Shown here: positions 43,969 to 51,962 of the stretch, in pieces | Layout of the letters: each line of letters begins with the position of its first letter | Numbering within the stretch: the stretch's first letter is position 1 | Assembly: GCF_023051105.1 (NCBI RefSeq) | Contig: NZ_JALKIL010000029.1 | Span: 1 to 58,844 of the forward strand | Reading direction: 5' to 3' | Length of the DNA stretch: 58,844 nucleotides | Origin: Anaerobiospirillum sp. NML120449 | GTDB taxonomy: Bacteria > Pseudomonadota > Gammaproteobacteria > Enterobacterales > Succinivibrionaceae | The notes under the pieces: model-generated | What the model saw: only the letters and a program-made list of their open reading frames with translations | The model's database searches: none | Told to the model about the DNA's origin: nothing | Position numbers and translations under genes: made by a program

Positions 43969-44326
43969 GGTTTTCACCACCCTGTACAGGGCCATTAGAT
44001 GCAAATTATTTCCATATAGGAGTAAGCTCAAATAAAGGCCATAAATAAGCCTGAGCCTGGCCGGTATCTTACCTGCTAATTGCCCCACTTACACCATGCC
44101 CTCTCAAAAGTACCGTTTATTCCCCATAACAGACCACAAAACGTCATAAACATGCCCTTTTTCAGGGCATCTCTCACTCCTTCCCTACCAGCGCACTGGA
44201 TCATACCTGCCTGGCCGCACAGCCATGGTCCCGAAGGAAGCTTTCAGCCAGCCAGAGCATGCCCTGAACTGCGGCCTTTGCCAGTCTCCCCGATCACAGC
44301 TTATAGCATTATTTACCATCAGCTAA

Positions 44327-44364
44327 AGCACAGGGCAGAGCCCGTTGAGGCTCTGCCCTGTGCT
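44327..44364 (-). terminator. Perfect 16-bp hairpin, left of IS element
   Basis: Stem AGCACAGGGCAGAGCC with its exact complement at 44349-44364 and a 6-base loop CGTTGA. It lies 62 bases beyond the transposase stop and can act as its terminator, though the exit T-tract is weak (TTTAGC). It is a near-perfect copy of the hairpin at 46809-46846 on the other side of the element, in the same orientation, differing at one loop base. Confidence 0.8.
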
Positions 44365-44426
44365 GTACTGCTCTTTGGTTGACTGACGGCCGCTATCTGC
44401 TCGCACGGCGCTGCCAGTAATACTCG

Positions 44427-46502
44427 TCAGAAAGGCAGTTCTGAGCTCCTGTTTCCTCTTGTTAAGGGTGGTTGCATGTCAAGGAGCTTAATGAGTTGCT
44501 GGTGCTCGTCTGCAAGGACCTTGCTGTCAGGATATGAGCCAATCTTCAGCAGTCTCTTGAGCTGCCTGAATCCAACATAGCGGGGAATTACTCCCAGTCC
44601 GACCGCATCCATCACAGTCTGAGCGCCGCTGCTAATCTGCCTCTTGCCCTGCTCATAACCACTTGAAATCTCTTCGCCGTGATCTGCGGTTTCCAGCATG
44701 GTTAAGGGCTCGCGAGTCCCCGAATTTCCCGCCACCGGCGCATAATCGCCTGAGCGACTCATGACATTAAAGAAGTTTATTTCGCTATTGCTTACCGATG
44801 CAGGTATCACCCGGGCATCTGCCAGTGCCTGACATATGCCAGATAAAGACATACGGTGGCCTTTCTGAAGCAACTGTTTCTGGACAATACGAAGCATCAT
44901 CAGGGCAAGCACGCTCAGGCAGCAGTGAGCTTCGATTCTCTGGATAAGCTTTTCGTCTGGAGAATCCGGGAACAATGACACTGTCATGAGCTTAAAGCTG
45001 TCCTTAAGACCGGCAAGCCTGTAGCAGGAATCAAGCACTTCGGTATCACTGAGCGGCTGGTGTTTGCTGCTGACTGAGTGGCCTAATACTAAAGCCGCAT
45101 AGCCCGCAACTTTCTCTTTGGCTTTAATCCGCTCGTCATTTAGCCCCTTTGCCGCGACTGCACTTTGCTTGAGCGCATTGAGCAAGGCAAGATCCCTGGC
45201 TCTTCTTTGAGGGCAGAATGTATAAACAATCCTGCATGGAACTTCAGCCGCACCAGCCAGCTCACTGCCATATTGCCAGCATGGTTCAGCAGCAGACCTG
45301 ACTTTCATAACGAAGTCACAAACCTTGAATCTGGGGGCATTTTCCTGAATCCTGCTGTCATTGGATTCCAGGACAAAGGTGCCGTCATCACCAGGAATGA
45401 AGTTTTTGTAACCTGACAGATCCAGCATTTGCCTGCGGTCTTCGTCACTTTGCTTGGACAGATGGAACGGCACCACAAATCCCATATCGTTGTGGCGGGC
45501 CATGCGTACCACTTGAGCTTCGTTGCTGAGGCTCTCTGCAATCAGACAGTAATTGCTGATACCGTATTGATCTTTGAGCGCCTGAACCGCCTCTGGCAGC
45601 AGGTCCAGGTCGTTCGGAGTTCCCAGCGAAATGTGGCAATCAAGGGGAAAGCCCTCCTCGTCAGCTGCAATAGCCACTGAAATAACAGGCAGTCCCTCAC
45701 AGCTGTCCGGGCCGCAATCAGCATCAGCAAGGCAGGCGCCATGGCTCATCATTTCCGGGTCACAGCTGTCGTGCAGGCTGCAGCCAAACAGGGCGTTGCC
45801 ATGAGTGGCTGCCTCCAACCAGATGTTAAAACAGCTGATAAAGGCTGTTTTGACTGGTTTTTCCCGGGGCTTTGCATGTGTTTTGACTGCATATTTGAGC
45901 AGCTGACTGCCGTGCTCATAAAGGAAATCCTGTGCATGGTCAAAACCGCTCTGACTGACAGAGCTCCATGGGCAGTAGATAAAGTCACTTATGTTGTTGC
46001 TTGCCTGCAAGTATGACTGTGGTCTGACAATTTTGACTGACGCCAGGTAGAACAGCAGATCATTGAGGCTCCACGCCTCTATTTCGGTATAAGCCTGCTG
46101 AAGATAACTGATCTTGTACTTCAGTCCCAGTTCCATCTCCCATATTGGCTTCAGCGCAAGATGGCCGTAATGAAGCTCGAAAGCCCCGTTTAACCTGGGG
46201 GTATCGTCACACTCCAGGCCATCATCATCAACCTTAGCAACATCAGCCGCCTTTACCGCTGCCTCTGCTGCCTCTGCTGCCATGGTCAGCCGTGCATTCA
46301 GACAGTCACGTTCCAGTTCAGCAGTGAGCTGCTTGCGAGCTCGCTCGTCCTCAAATGCTCTTCTTACCTCCTCAGGTAAGTTCTCGTACCTGCCATAGCT
46401 CTTCACCACCCTTTTGACGCACTTGCCTGTTTCAGGATCATGAACCGACTCCATCATAAGCAGGTACTTCCTGCCACGATTGGTCTTCAACCTCAGGTAC
46501 AT
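44427..46502 (-). CDS. IS1634-family transposase, non-canonical DDE residues
   Basis: A 691-residue IS1634/IS4-superfamily transposase. The N-terminus (MYLRLKTNRGRKYLLMMESV, HDPETGKCVKRVVKSYGRYE) is the family's typical opening, and the RNase H-like core shows ISVAIAADEEGFPLDCHISL followed by LPEAVQALKDQYGISNYCL. The start at 46502 follows GGGGGAA; the 39 upstream codons look non-coding. The expected catalytic positions look altered: the first Asp region reads ISCFNIWLEA, the second (usually ADxGL) reads AESLS, and the third (usually YRxLWxIExxF) reads YRLAGLKDSF. It may therefore be inactive, although the frame is intact. Terminal inverted repeats could not be defined. It splits cmk from rpsA. 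Confidence 0.82.
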   Translation of the reverse strand: MYLRLKTNRGRKYLLMMESVHDPETGKCVKRVVKSYGRYENLPEEVRRAFEDERARKQLTAELERDCLNARLTMAAEAAEAAVKAADVAKVDDDGLECDDTPRLNGAFELHYGHLALKPIWEMELGLKYKISYLQQAYTEIEAWSLNDLLFYLASVKIVRPQSYLQASNNISDFIYCPWSSVSQSGFDHAQDFLYEHGSQLLKYAVKTHAKPREKPVKTAFISCFNIWLEAATHGNALFGCSLHDSCDPEMMSHGACLADADCGPDSCEGLPVISVAIAADEEGFPLDCHISLGTPNDLDLLPEAVQALKDQYGISNYCLIAESLSNEAQVVRMARHNDMGFVVPFHLSKQSDEDRRQMLDLSGYKNFIPGDDGTFVLESNDSRIQENAPRFKVCDFVMKVRSAAEPCWQYGSELAGAAEVPCRIVYTFCPQRRARDLALLNALKQSAVAAKGLNDERIKAKEKVAGYAALVLGHSVSSKHQPLSDTEVLDSCYRLAGLKDSFKLMTVSLFPDSPDEKLIQRIEAHCCLSVLALMMLRIVQKQLLQKGHRMSLSGICQALADARVIPASVSNSEINFFNVMSRSGDYAPVAGNSGTREPLTMLETADHGEEISSGYEQGKRQISSGAQTVMDAVGLGVIPRYVGFRQLKRLLKIGSYPDSKVLADEHQQLIKLLDMQPPLTRGNRSSELPF

Positions 46503-46940
46503 AAGTTCCCCCAAATATCCATACCTAATGATAGAGCCCAATTCTATCATTCTGCCCCCTGAATCCCCCAGAAGCATAAAAATTATTTGCAGACAAAATA
46601 AAAGCCAACTCCTATACATATAAGGGTTGGCTAAGAGGATCTGGCAATATGGCTGCTAAACACAGGTCAGTCTACCACTGCCTGCCCCTGCACCCCACAC
46701 AAGCACAAAAAGAACACCTGTACTGACAAACGCAAGTCACCTGGTGATGCGCTGCAGCATGCAGCCCCCTGCCATAAAACCTGACATCATTCATCTGAGC
46801 TCAAAAAAAGCACAGGGCAGAGCCTGTTGAGGCTCTGCCCTGTGCTGTGCTTTGCCCCTGCCTGCCTTGCGGCTGTCCCGCATCGTTTGTGTGGGCGCCC
46901 AGGGAGGTCAGGACAATACTGCTTAATAACCCGGTGAGGC
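46503..46940. other. Spacer between IS element and cmk
   Basis: 438 bases. It holds an AGCCAAC/GTTGGCT inverted repeat at about 46607-46634, possibly near the element's right end, and the cmk terminator at 46809-46846. No gene is seen. Confidence 0.55.
46809..46846 (-). terminator. cmk terminator hairpin
   Basis: Stem AGCACAGGGCAGAGCC (46809-46824) and its exact complement (46831-46846), loop TGTTGA, followed on the minus strand by seven T residues. It sits about 95 bases past the cmk stop codon. The same hairpin recurs at 44327-44364 beyond the IS element. Confidence 0.9.
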
Positions 46941-47618
46941 TCAGGCCTGCTGCTTTGACCTGATGTAGTCCATGGCAGCATTGAATACCTCTTCAATGCT
47001 CATGTTGGTGGAGTCGAGTACCAGAGCATCTTCAGCTGCCTTGAGCGGGGCTACTGGACGGTTGCGGTCGCGCTCATCACGCTCGGTGATTTCCTTGAGG
47101 ATAAGATCGTAATCGGCTTCCTTGCCAGCCTGCTCAAGCTGCAGCTTGCGGCGCTGAGCACGGACCTCAGGGGAGGCATCGAGGAAGATCTTGACCTGAG
47201 CATCAGGGAAGACAACAGTGCCCATATCACGGCCGTCAGCAACAAGACCTGGCTCCTTGCGGAAGTCGCGCTGGCGCTGCAGCAGGGCCTGACGTACCAG
47301 TGGGTGAGGGGCTACCTTGCTGGCATTGAGACCGCACTCTTCGGTACGGATAGCACGGGAGACATCCTCATCGCCCAGGAATACGTGCACACCATCGTCC
47401 TGAACCTCAAAGCTTAATGAGAGTACCTGAGCTTCCTGAACCAGAGACTCCTCATCAAACATGGCCAGACCGGCCTTGCGGGCAGCATAGGCTAATACGC
47501 GGTAAATAGCGCCAGAATCGAGCAGATCATAGCCTAAAGTTTTAGCAAGACGACGGGTGAGCTCACCCTTGCCAGCACCGCCTGGACCGTCTACAGCAAC
47601 AACAAATGCCTTTTCCAA
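46941..47618 (-). CDS. cmk: Cytidylate kinase
   Basis: Phosphorylates CMP and dCMP to the diphosphates with ATP, feeding nucleotide recycling. The 225-residue product matches bacterial Cmk. The P-loop GPGGAGKGE is at residues about 11-19, [15 protein letters not shown] follows at about 32-46, [13 protein letters not shown] at about 128-140 (CMP-binding region), and [13 protein letters not shown] near 180-192. It starts with TTG at 47618, with AGGAAG six bases upstream. In E. coli cmk is followed at once by rpsA; here the gap is 3.1 kb and contains an IS1634-like element and a terminator, so the two genes are probably no longer co-transcribed. Confidence 0.97.
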   Translation of the reverse strand: MEKAFVVAVDGPGGAGKGELTRRLAKTLGYDLLDSGAIYRVLAYAARKAGLAMFDEESLVQEAQVLSLSFEVQDDGVHVFLGDEDVSRAIRTEECGLNASKVAPHPLVRQALLQRQRDFRKEPGLVADGRDMGTVVFPDAQVKIFLDASPEVRAQRRKLQLEQAGKEADYDLILKEITERDERDRNRPVAPLKAAEDALVLDSTNMSIEEVFNAAMDYIRSKQQA

Positions 47619-48861
47619 AGTTAACTTCCTTTAGCGCCCTGTTCAGTGCCGGCAACGTAAACATTGCACCGGCTCAGGCGTATCTTGCAGTACCTGGCAG
47701 ACCTCAGATGCTCACAGACATAAATGGACGGGTATTTAAACCCATGCCCCAAATGCCCGCCTTAAGCAGGTCAGGACCTTGCCTGTCCGTCCTGGAGAAC
47801 AGATCAGGTACTGATATAAATCCATAAACAAAGATTCTCAGGCGGCAGCCGCCCTCCTGAGATGCTCCTCAGCTCCATGGCAAACAGCCTCAACTGAAAA
47901 AGCTTGTCAATTTTAGCAACATTCACCATGCATAGCAAAAATGCAGACCACGTATTCCCGGCGGTAAATGGCCATTTAACGCCCTTTGCTCGCCACCGTA
48001 AAATCTCCGAGCCCAAAGCTGATCGCCTGGCACCTGGCGCCACCCGGCCATACCGCGCGTGCCGCCCATAATCGTGCATCGGACCGTACCTGCACTGCCC
48101 ATCCCGGCAACAAGCATGTCACCTGACCATCTTCGGAACGCCCGGCATCGCCGGATCCTGCCAGCACTTACCCTGGATTGCATCCCTGCAGCAGCCGGGT
48201 ATGCATTTATATATACATTTAAGCATGCCTGCTGCCTGGTGACATCCTGACCTGAATGACAGTATGAGTGGCCAGAATTTGTGCCGGGCTTGCGCTGAGC
48301 TTGTCGTACCAGCAGCACTGGTACTGTTATTGAGCATCACTCACGACATACATCTGGATTACAGGATAGTGATACCTTGCACTGTCCTGCAGGCCATGAA
48401 GTTAGTCCTGTCGGCAGGGCAAATCAGGGTACTGAATGGCGGGCTGATAAGGGAATTGCCAGGTTGCCCCACTGGGCGCAGATACGTCACTGGGCGCGTG
48501 CACTGGCCAGTCCTGATTATGGAGGCATGTCATGGCAGGCAGGTTTTTCCGTTGGATGCTCACAGCTCTGTAGCCTGGACATGGATGGTCCTTTTGCCAT
48601 GACATGGGGCCTGCCAGGCTGTCACCCAAAAGTCCTGGTCGGGCACTCAAACAGTGCTGTTTAAGGAGGGGATATAGTTGCGCAAGCGTGATTCTGACGG
48701 GCTTGCTCATGATAAAAATAGGTAATAACTGTCATGTACTAATGTCCCTCATGTATAATACCAGCTCATTATCAGAACGGTCTTTGGACCGTCCAGGGAT
48801 TCAGTCAGATACGCCTGGTCGTATCTCTTGCTGAAAGCTATTAACAATTCAGGTATTAGTC
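47619..48861. other. Divergent spacer between cmk and ribA
   Basis: About 1.24 kb. No gene recognised. A CTCAGG/CCTGAG-bounded hairpin lies at about 47836-47860. Just before ribA there is a -10 box at 48754 and a 6-bp-stem hairpin at 48777-48792 in the predicted leader. The conserved elements of an FMN riboswitch were not found. Confidence 0.55.
48754..48792 (+). promoter_or_regulatory. Probable ribA promoter (-10) and leader hairpin
   Basis: A perfect TATAAT lies at 48754-48759 with only a weak -35 match upstream (CTGTCA at 48729-48734, 19-base spacing). About 18 bases after it, ACGGTC-TTTG-GACCGT forms a hairpin (48777-48792). The GTG start of ribA follows at 48862. Confidence 0.45.
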
Positions 48862-49467
48862 GTGGCAGAAAGTGAAATCTTTGAGCAGGGCCCAAGCGCC
48901 ATGCTTCCAAGTCGTTTCGGTATGTTTAAAATCAAAGTGTTCAAGGACCACCAGTTACGTGAGCACGCAATTATCTATACAGGCGATCTGACCACCGATG
49001 AACCGGTCCTGGCCCGCATTCACTCTGAGTGCCTGACCGGCGATACTCTGGGCTCACTGCGCTGTGACTGCGGCTTCCAGCTCGAGGCTGCTCTGCGCAA
49101 GATTTCTGAAACTGGTCGCGGTGCTCTGCTGTACATGCGCCAGGAAGGCCGTGGCATTGGCCTGTTCAACAAGATTGCCGCCTACCGTCTTCAGGACAAT
49201 GGTCTTGATACTGTAGAGGCCAATCTCCAGCTGGGCTTCCCGGCCGATGGTCGCACCTATGGCATCTGCGCTGACATGATGCGTGCCATGGGCTTTGAGC
49301 GCATTATCCTCATGACCAACAATCCGGCCAAGATCGATGACATCAGCAAGCACGGTATTGAGGTTGTAGCCCGCGAGCCGCTTGAGTACGGCGAGAACAA
49401 GTACAACGAAGACTATCTGCACGTTAAGAAAGAAAAGATGGGCCACCTGCTCCATCATCAGGACTGA
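48862..49467 (+). CDS. ribA: GTP cyclohydrolase II
   Basis: First step of riboflavin synthesis: opens GTP to a diaminopyrimidine with loss of formate and pyrophosphate. The 201-residue product is a stand-alone RibA of normal length, not fused to RibB. The zinc-site cysteines are in HSECLTGDTLGSLRCDCGFQ (residues about 53-72). The GTP-binding segment MRQEGRGIGLFNKI follows at about 92-105, and the DNGLDTVEANLQLGF and DGRTYGICADMMR blocks come next. The start is GTG at 48862; no strong Shine-Dalgarno is seen. A terminator follows at 49492. Confidence 0.97.
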   Translation: MAESEIFEQGPSAMLPSRFGMFKIKVFKDHQLREHAIIYTGDLTTDEPVLARIHSECLTGDTLGSLRCDCGFQLEAALRKISETGRGALLYMRQEGRGIGLFNKIAAYRLQDNGLDTVEANLQLGFPADGRTYGICADMMRAMGFERIILMTNNPAKIDDISKHGIEVVAREPLEYGENKYNEDYLHVKKEKMGHLLHHQD

Positions 49468-49491
49468 TAATCTCGTCAGTCACTGACCACA

Positions 49492-49526
49492 ACGGACCCA
49501 GGCCCTGTGCCTGGGTCTGTTATTTT
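49492..49526 (+). terminator. ribA terminator
   Basis: A 12-base stem ACGGACCCAGGC/GCCTGGGTCTGT with one G-U pair and a 5-base loop, followed by TATTTT. It begins 25 bases after the ribA stop codon. Confidence 0.88.
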
Positions 49527-49649
49527 CAGCCCCGCAAAGCTCGCGTCTGCCCGCCTGACTTTCGACTCATCCCGGTAAAGCAGGCTGGAGACTGCAGCAG
49601 GCTGTACGCCATTCTGAGCTGTCTCCGCCGCCATAGAGGTGATGCAGCA

Positions 49650-49763
49650 AGCTGTCAGGCACTGATGCCCGGTCGCTGCCGCCATGGAGCTGTCCGGCAC
49701 TGATGCCCGGTCGCTGCTGCCATTGAGCTGTCCGGCACTGATGCCCGGTTGCTGCTGCCATGG
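49650..49763. repeat. 38-bp tandem repeat, three copies
   Basis: Three head-to-tail copies of a 38-base unit starting AGCTGTCCGGCACTGATGCC begin at 49650, 49688 and 49726, with a partial fourth at 49764. Copies differ at only a few positions. The array ends about 75 bases before the tusE start. Confidence 0.92.
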
Positions 49764-49838
49764 AGCTGTCAGCAAGGACCTCTGAGCACAGCGTCAGCTG
49801 ACTTCAGGGACTGCTCTTTTGAAAACAGGAGTGAGGAA

Positions 49839-50174
49839 ATGCCTTACATGGAATTTGAAGGTCGCCAGATAGAGGTTGATGACGAGGGCTACCTGTTGCA
49901 TCCTGAGGACTACAGCGAAGCTCTGCGCGACTTCATGGCCGCCAAATCAGGACTCAGTCTGACAGCTGAGCACATTGTCATTATCGACACAGTGCGCTCC
50001 TACTATCAGCAGTATGCCTCTACCCCACCTGTTCGCGGTCTTATCAAGCTGCTGCAAAAAGAGGGGCATGAGGAGCTGGCCAACTCACGCAAGCTGGCCG
50101 TACTCTTTCCTGACGGAGCGGCCAAGTGTGCCGCCCTTCTGGCAGGCCTCCCCAAGCCAGCCCGCTGCATTTAG
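49839..50174 (+). CDS. tusE: TusE/DsrC-family sulfur relay protein
   Basis: Accepts persulfide sulfur from TusBCD and passes it to MnmA for 2-thiouridine in tRNA. The 111-residue product starts MPYMEFEGRQIEVDDEGYL, the family's opening, and ends GLPKPARCI with the conserved penultimate cysteine that carries the sulfur. A second cysteine lies two residues off the second redox cysteine position of dissimilatory DsrC, so TusE is the better call. The ATG at 49839 has GAGGA just upstream; the longer frame to 49749 is spacer repeat. It converges on pgsA, with a bidirectional terminator between them. Confidence 0.93.
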   Translation: MPYMEFEGRQIEVDDEGYLLHPEDYSEALRDFMAAKSGLSLTAEHIVIIDTVRSYYQQYASTPPVRGLIKLLQKEGHEELANSRKLAVLFPDGAAKCAALLAGLPKPARCI

Positions 50175-50394
50175 CCCCACGGCAGTTCCTGTCCATGCCC
50201 GCACCTTGCCACGGCCGCCCTTACTACGGCCGCCCTTACTGCAAACCTGTACTAACCCCCCGACGCCTGCACAGCAAGACGCCAGCTGTGCCAGAGCGTG
50301 AGTTATGGCAGGCATGCATGCCGGGATGACCTTGCGGCCATACCGGGCTGAGTGCCTTGCAGCTGCCGTTCAGGCTATCTTTACTGGACCAAAA

Positions 50395-50427
50395 GCAAAA
50401 AAGGAACCCTGTGGGTTCCTTTTTTGC
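50395..50427. terminator. Bidirectional terminator between tusE and pgsA
   Basis: A perfect 15-bp stem GCAAAAAAGGAACCC/GGGTTCCTTTTTTGC with a 3-base loop. A-tract and T-tract flank it symmetrically, so it can end both converging genes. Confidence 0.95.
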
Positions 50428-50454
50428 TGTGTCCTTATGACAAAAGCTTTATTA

Positions 50455-51159
50455 TCAGGCCTTTTCTGCGCCTTCATTTTGCTGAGCCTGAGCGTCTGCA
50501 GGGGCGCTGTAGACAGCCGGGGCTGGTGCTGGAGCAGAGGCTGTGGCTTGAGCCTGTGCGACCGGGGCAGGAACTGATGCCTGACTTTCCTCGGACATGT
50601 GGCTCAGACCGACCTTGAGATAGACTATCATGGACCAGATAGTAAGTACGGTAGCAACGCCCAGCAGGCCGATAGCGGCGTAAATCATTGGATCGTTGTG
50701 GCGCCAGATCAACAGAGAAATTGCAGCCATCTGAATGGCGGTCTTCCACTTGCCTACCCAGTTCACAGCTACCTGAGCGCGCTGACCGATTTCAGCCATC
50801 CACTCACGCAGGGCGGACACTACAATCTCACGGGCAATAATAACCATTGCAGGAATGGAGACCAGCAGATTCATGTGAGGGAAAAAATCGCCTACATGAA
50901 CGCTGTAGTATTCGACAATCAGTACCAGAGCGGTACATACCATGATCTTGTCTGCCACAGGATCAAGGAAAGCACCAAATTTAGTGGTCTGCTTGAGCTT
51001 GCGGGCCAGATAGCCGTCAAGCATGTCAGTCAGGGCAGCAATGACGAAAACTAAAGCTGCAATCATGTTGCTCTTGGTAGATGGGAAATAGAACAGTCCC
51101 ACGAACACTGGTATGAGCAAGACTCTTAATATGGTCAGCAGATTTGGCAGATTAAACAT
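50455..51159 (-). CDS. pgsA: CDP-diacylglycerol-glycerol-3-phosphate phosphatidyltransferase
   Basis: Inner-membrane enzyme making phosphatidylglycerolphosphate, the first committed step to phosphatidylglycerol and cardiolipin. The 234-residue product opens with MFNLPNLLTILRVLLIPVFV, typical of PgsA, and contains the CDP-alcohol phosphotransferase motif DMLDGYLARKLKQTTKFG then AFLDPVADK (D-G-x2-A-R-x8-G-x3-D-x3-D). Four to six hydrophobic segments follow. The start at 51159 is chosen because the 17 codons upstream do not belong to the family. The last about 45 residues are an Ala/Pro/Gln-rich tail absent from ordinary PgsA, which is normally about 180-200 residues. Firm call. Confidence 0.96.
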   Translation of the reverse strand: MFNLPNLLTILRVLLIPVFVGLFYFPSTKSNMIAALVFVIAALTDMLDGYLARKLKQTTKFGAFLDPVADKIMVCTALVLIVEYYSVHVGDFFPHMNLLVSIPAMVIIAREIVVSALREWMAEIGQRAQVAVNWVGKWKTAIQMAAISLLIWRHNDPMIYAAIGLLGVATVLTIWSMIVYLKVGLSHMSEESQASVPAPVAQAQATASAPAPAPAVYSAPADAQAQQNEGAEKA

Positions 51160-51962
51160 CAAAATCGATCCTGAGAAGTGGTTCAGCTTAAGTAAAACGC
51201 AGCAGCCCATTTGGCCGCCCCTAATTATAGGCTAAGTTTTGAGAAAACTTTGCGATCCAGGGACTAAATTTCACTTTCTTAGCCCTACTTCCCGTCACAA
51301 TGCCATTTTGCTGAAAACAGGCTGTAAAAATACATATCACCCAATCAGTAACACCGGCCACCAGAGCATCAGCCTCTCCCCCATACCAGAATGTCAATCT
51401 GTAGCCCCCAGGTGCACGCCCCTGCCCCTCTTAACCATGCCACTCCCTGCCACTGCCACTCTTTGCGGTGCCCCCGTAACTGATATTGAGCCAGCTGTTC
51501 CGTACAGCAGATGCGTACTGCCGTGCCTGTCAGTGCGGCTGATAGCCAGGCCTGGCGGGACGGCCAGTTATGACTGCTGACTGCGTATGTTGCTGCCAGA
51601 GCAAATGCGTAGAAGAGGTTTGGGATCTCAGTACCTGTTGCTTGTGACATTGCTGGTGGATGGGCTGTTTACTGGGCAGCCACGGGTATGTCGAGGTTAA
51701 ACTGCAGCATCATTGATGCCTGAAAGGTGTTGCAACTCACAGCAGCTGCTGTTGCTTAATGCTATGCTGATGATCTACAGAGAATAAATTTTTACGCTGC
51801 CTGACAATCAAACAGTACCTCTATTGCATGGTGCTGGACTTTGCAGGCAGACGAGACAGAGAGAACACCGGATCCTTATGTCTGCACTGCCTGGCATGAC
51901 CTGGCGGTGGCAATGACATGCCTCCGGCATGATTATTACAGACTTATAAGGCAGGGAAAATT
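51160..51962. other. Divergent spacer between pgsA and the beta-helix gene
   Basis: 803 bases. No recognisable gene or repeat array. Both genes read outwards, so their promoters should lie here; an AT-rich patch at about 51775-51800 is a candidate for the beta-helix gene, and AGGGAAAA at about 51953 is its ribosome site. Confidence 0.5.

Larger units (their letters stand above)
43845..44426. other. rpsA promoter region and IS-side spacer
   Basis: 582 bases. It holds the rpsA leader and promoter (43845-43968), a small hairpin at 44152-44170 (ATGCCCT/AGGGCAT), and the long perfect hairpin at 44327-44364. No gene is seen. Confidence 0.6.
49468..49838. other. Repeat-bearing spacer between ribA and tusE
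   Basis: 371 bases containing the ribA terminator (49492-49526) and a 38-bp tandem repeat (49650-49763). No gene is seen. Confidence 0.6.

Noticed and set aside
46620..46808. Terminal inverted repeats of the IS1634-like element
   Set aside because: An AGCCAAC/GTTGGCT inverted repeat lies near the right side, but no matching sequence was found beyond the transposase stop, so ends were not assigned.
48600..48861. FMN riboswitch before ribA
   Set aside because: The conserved core segments of the RFN element were not found; only one short hairpin is present in the leader.
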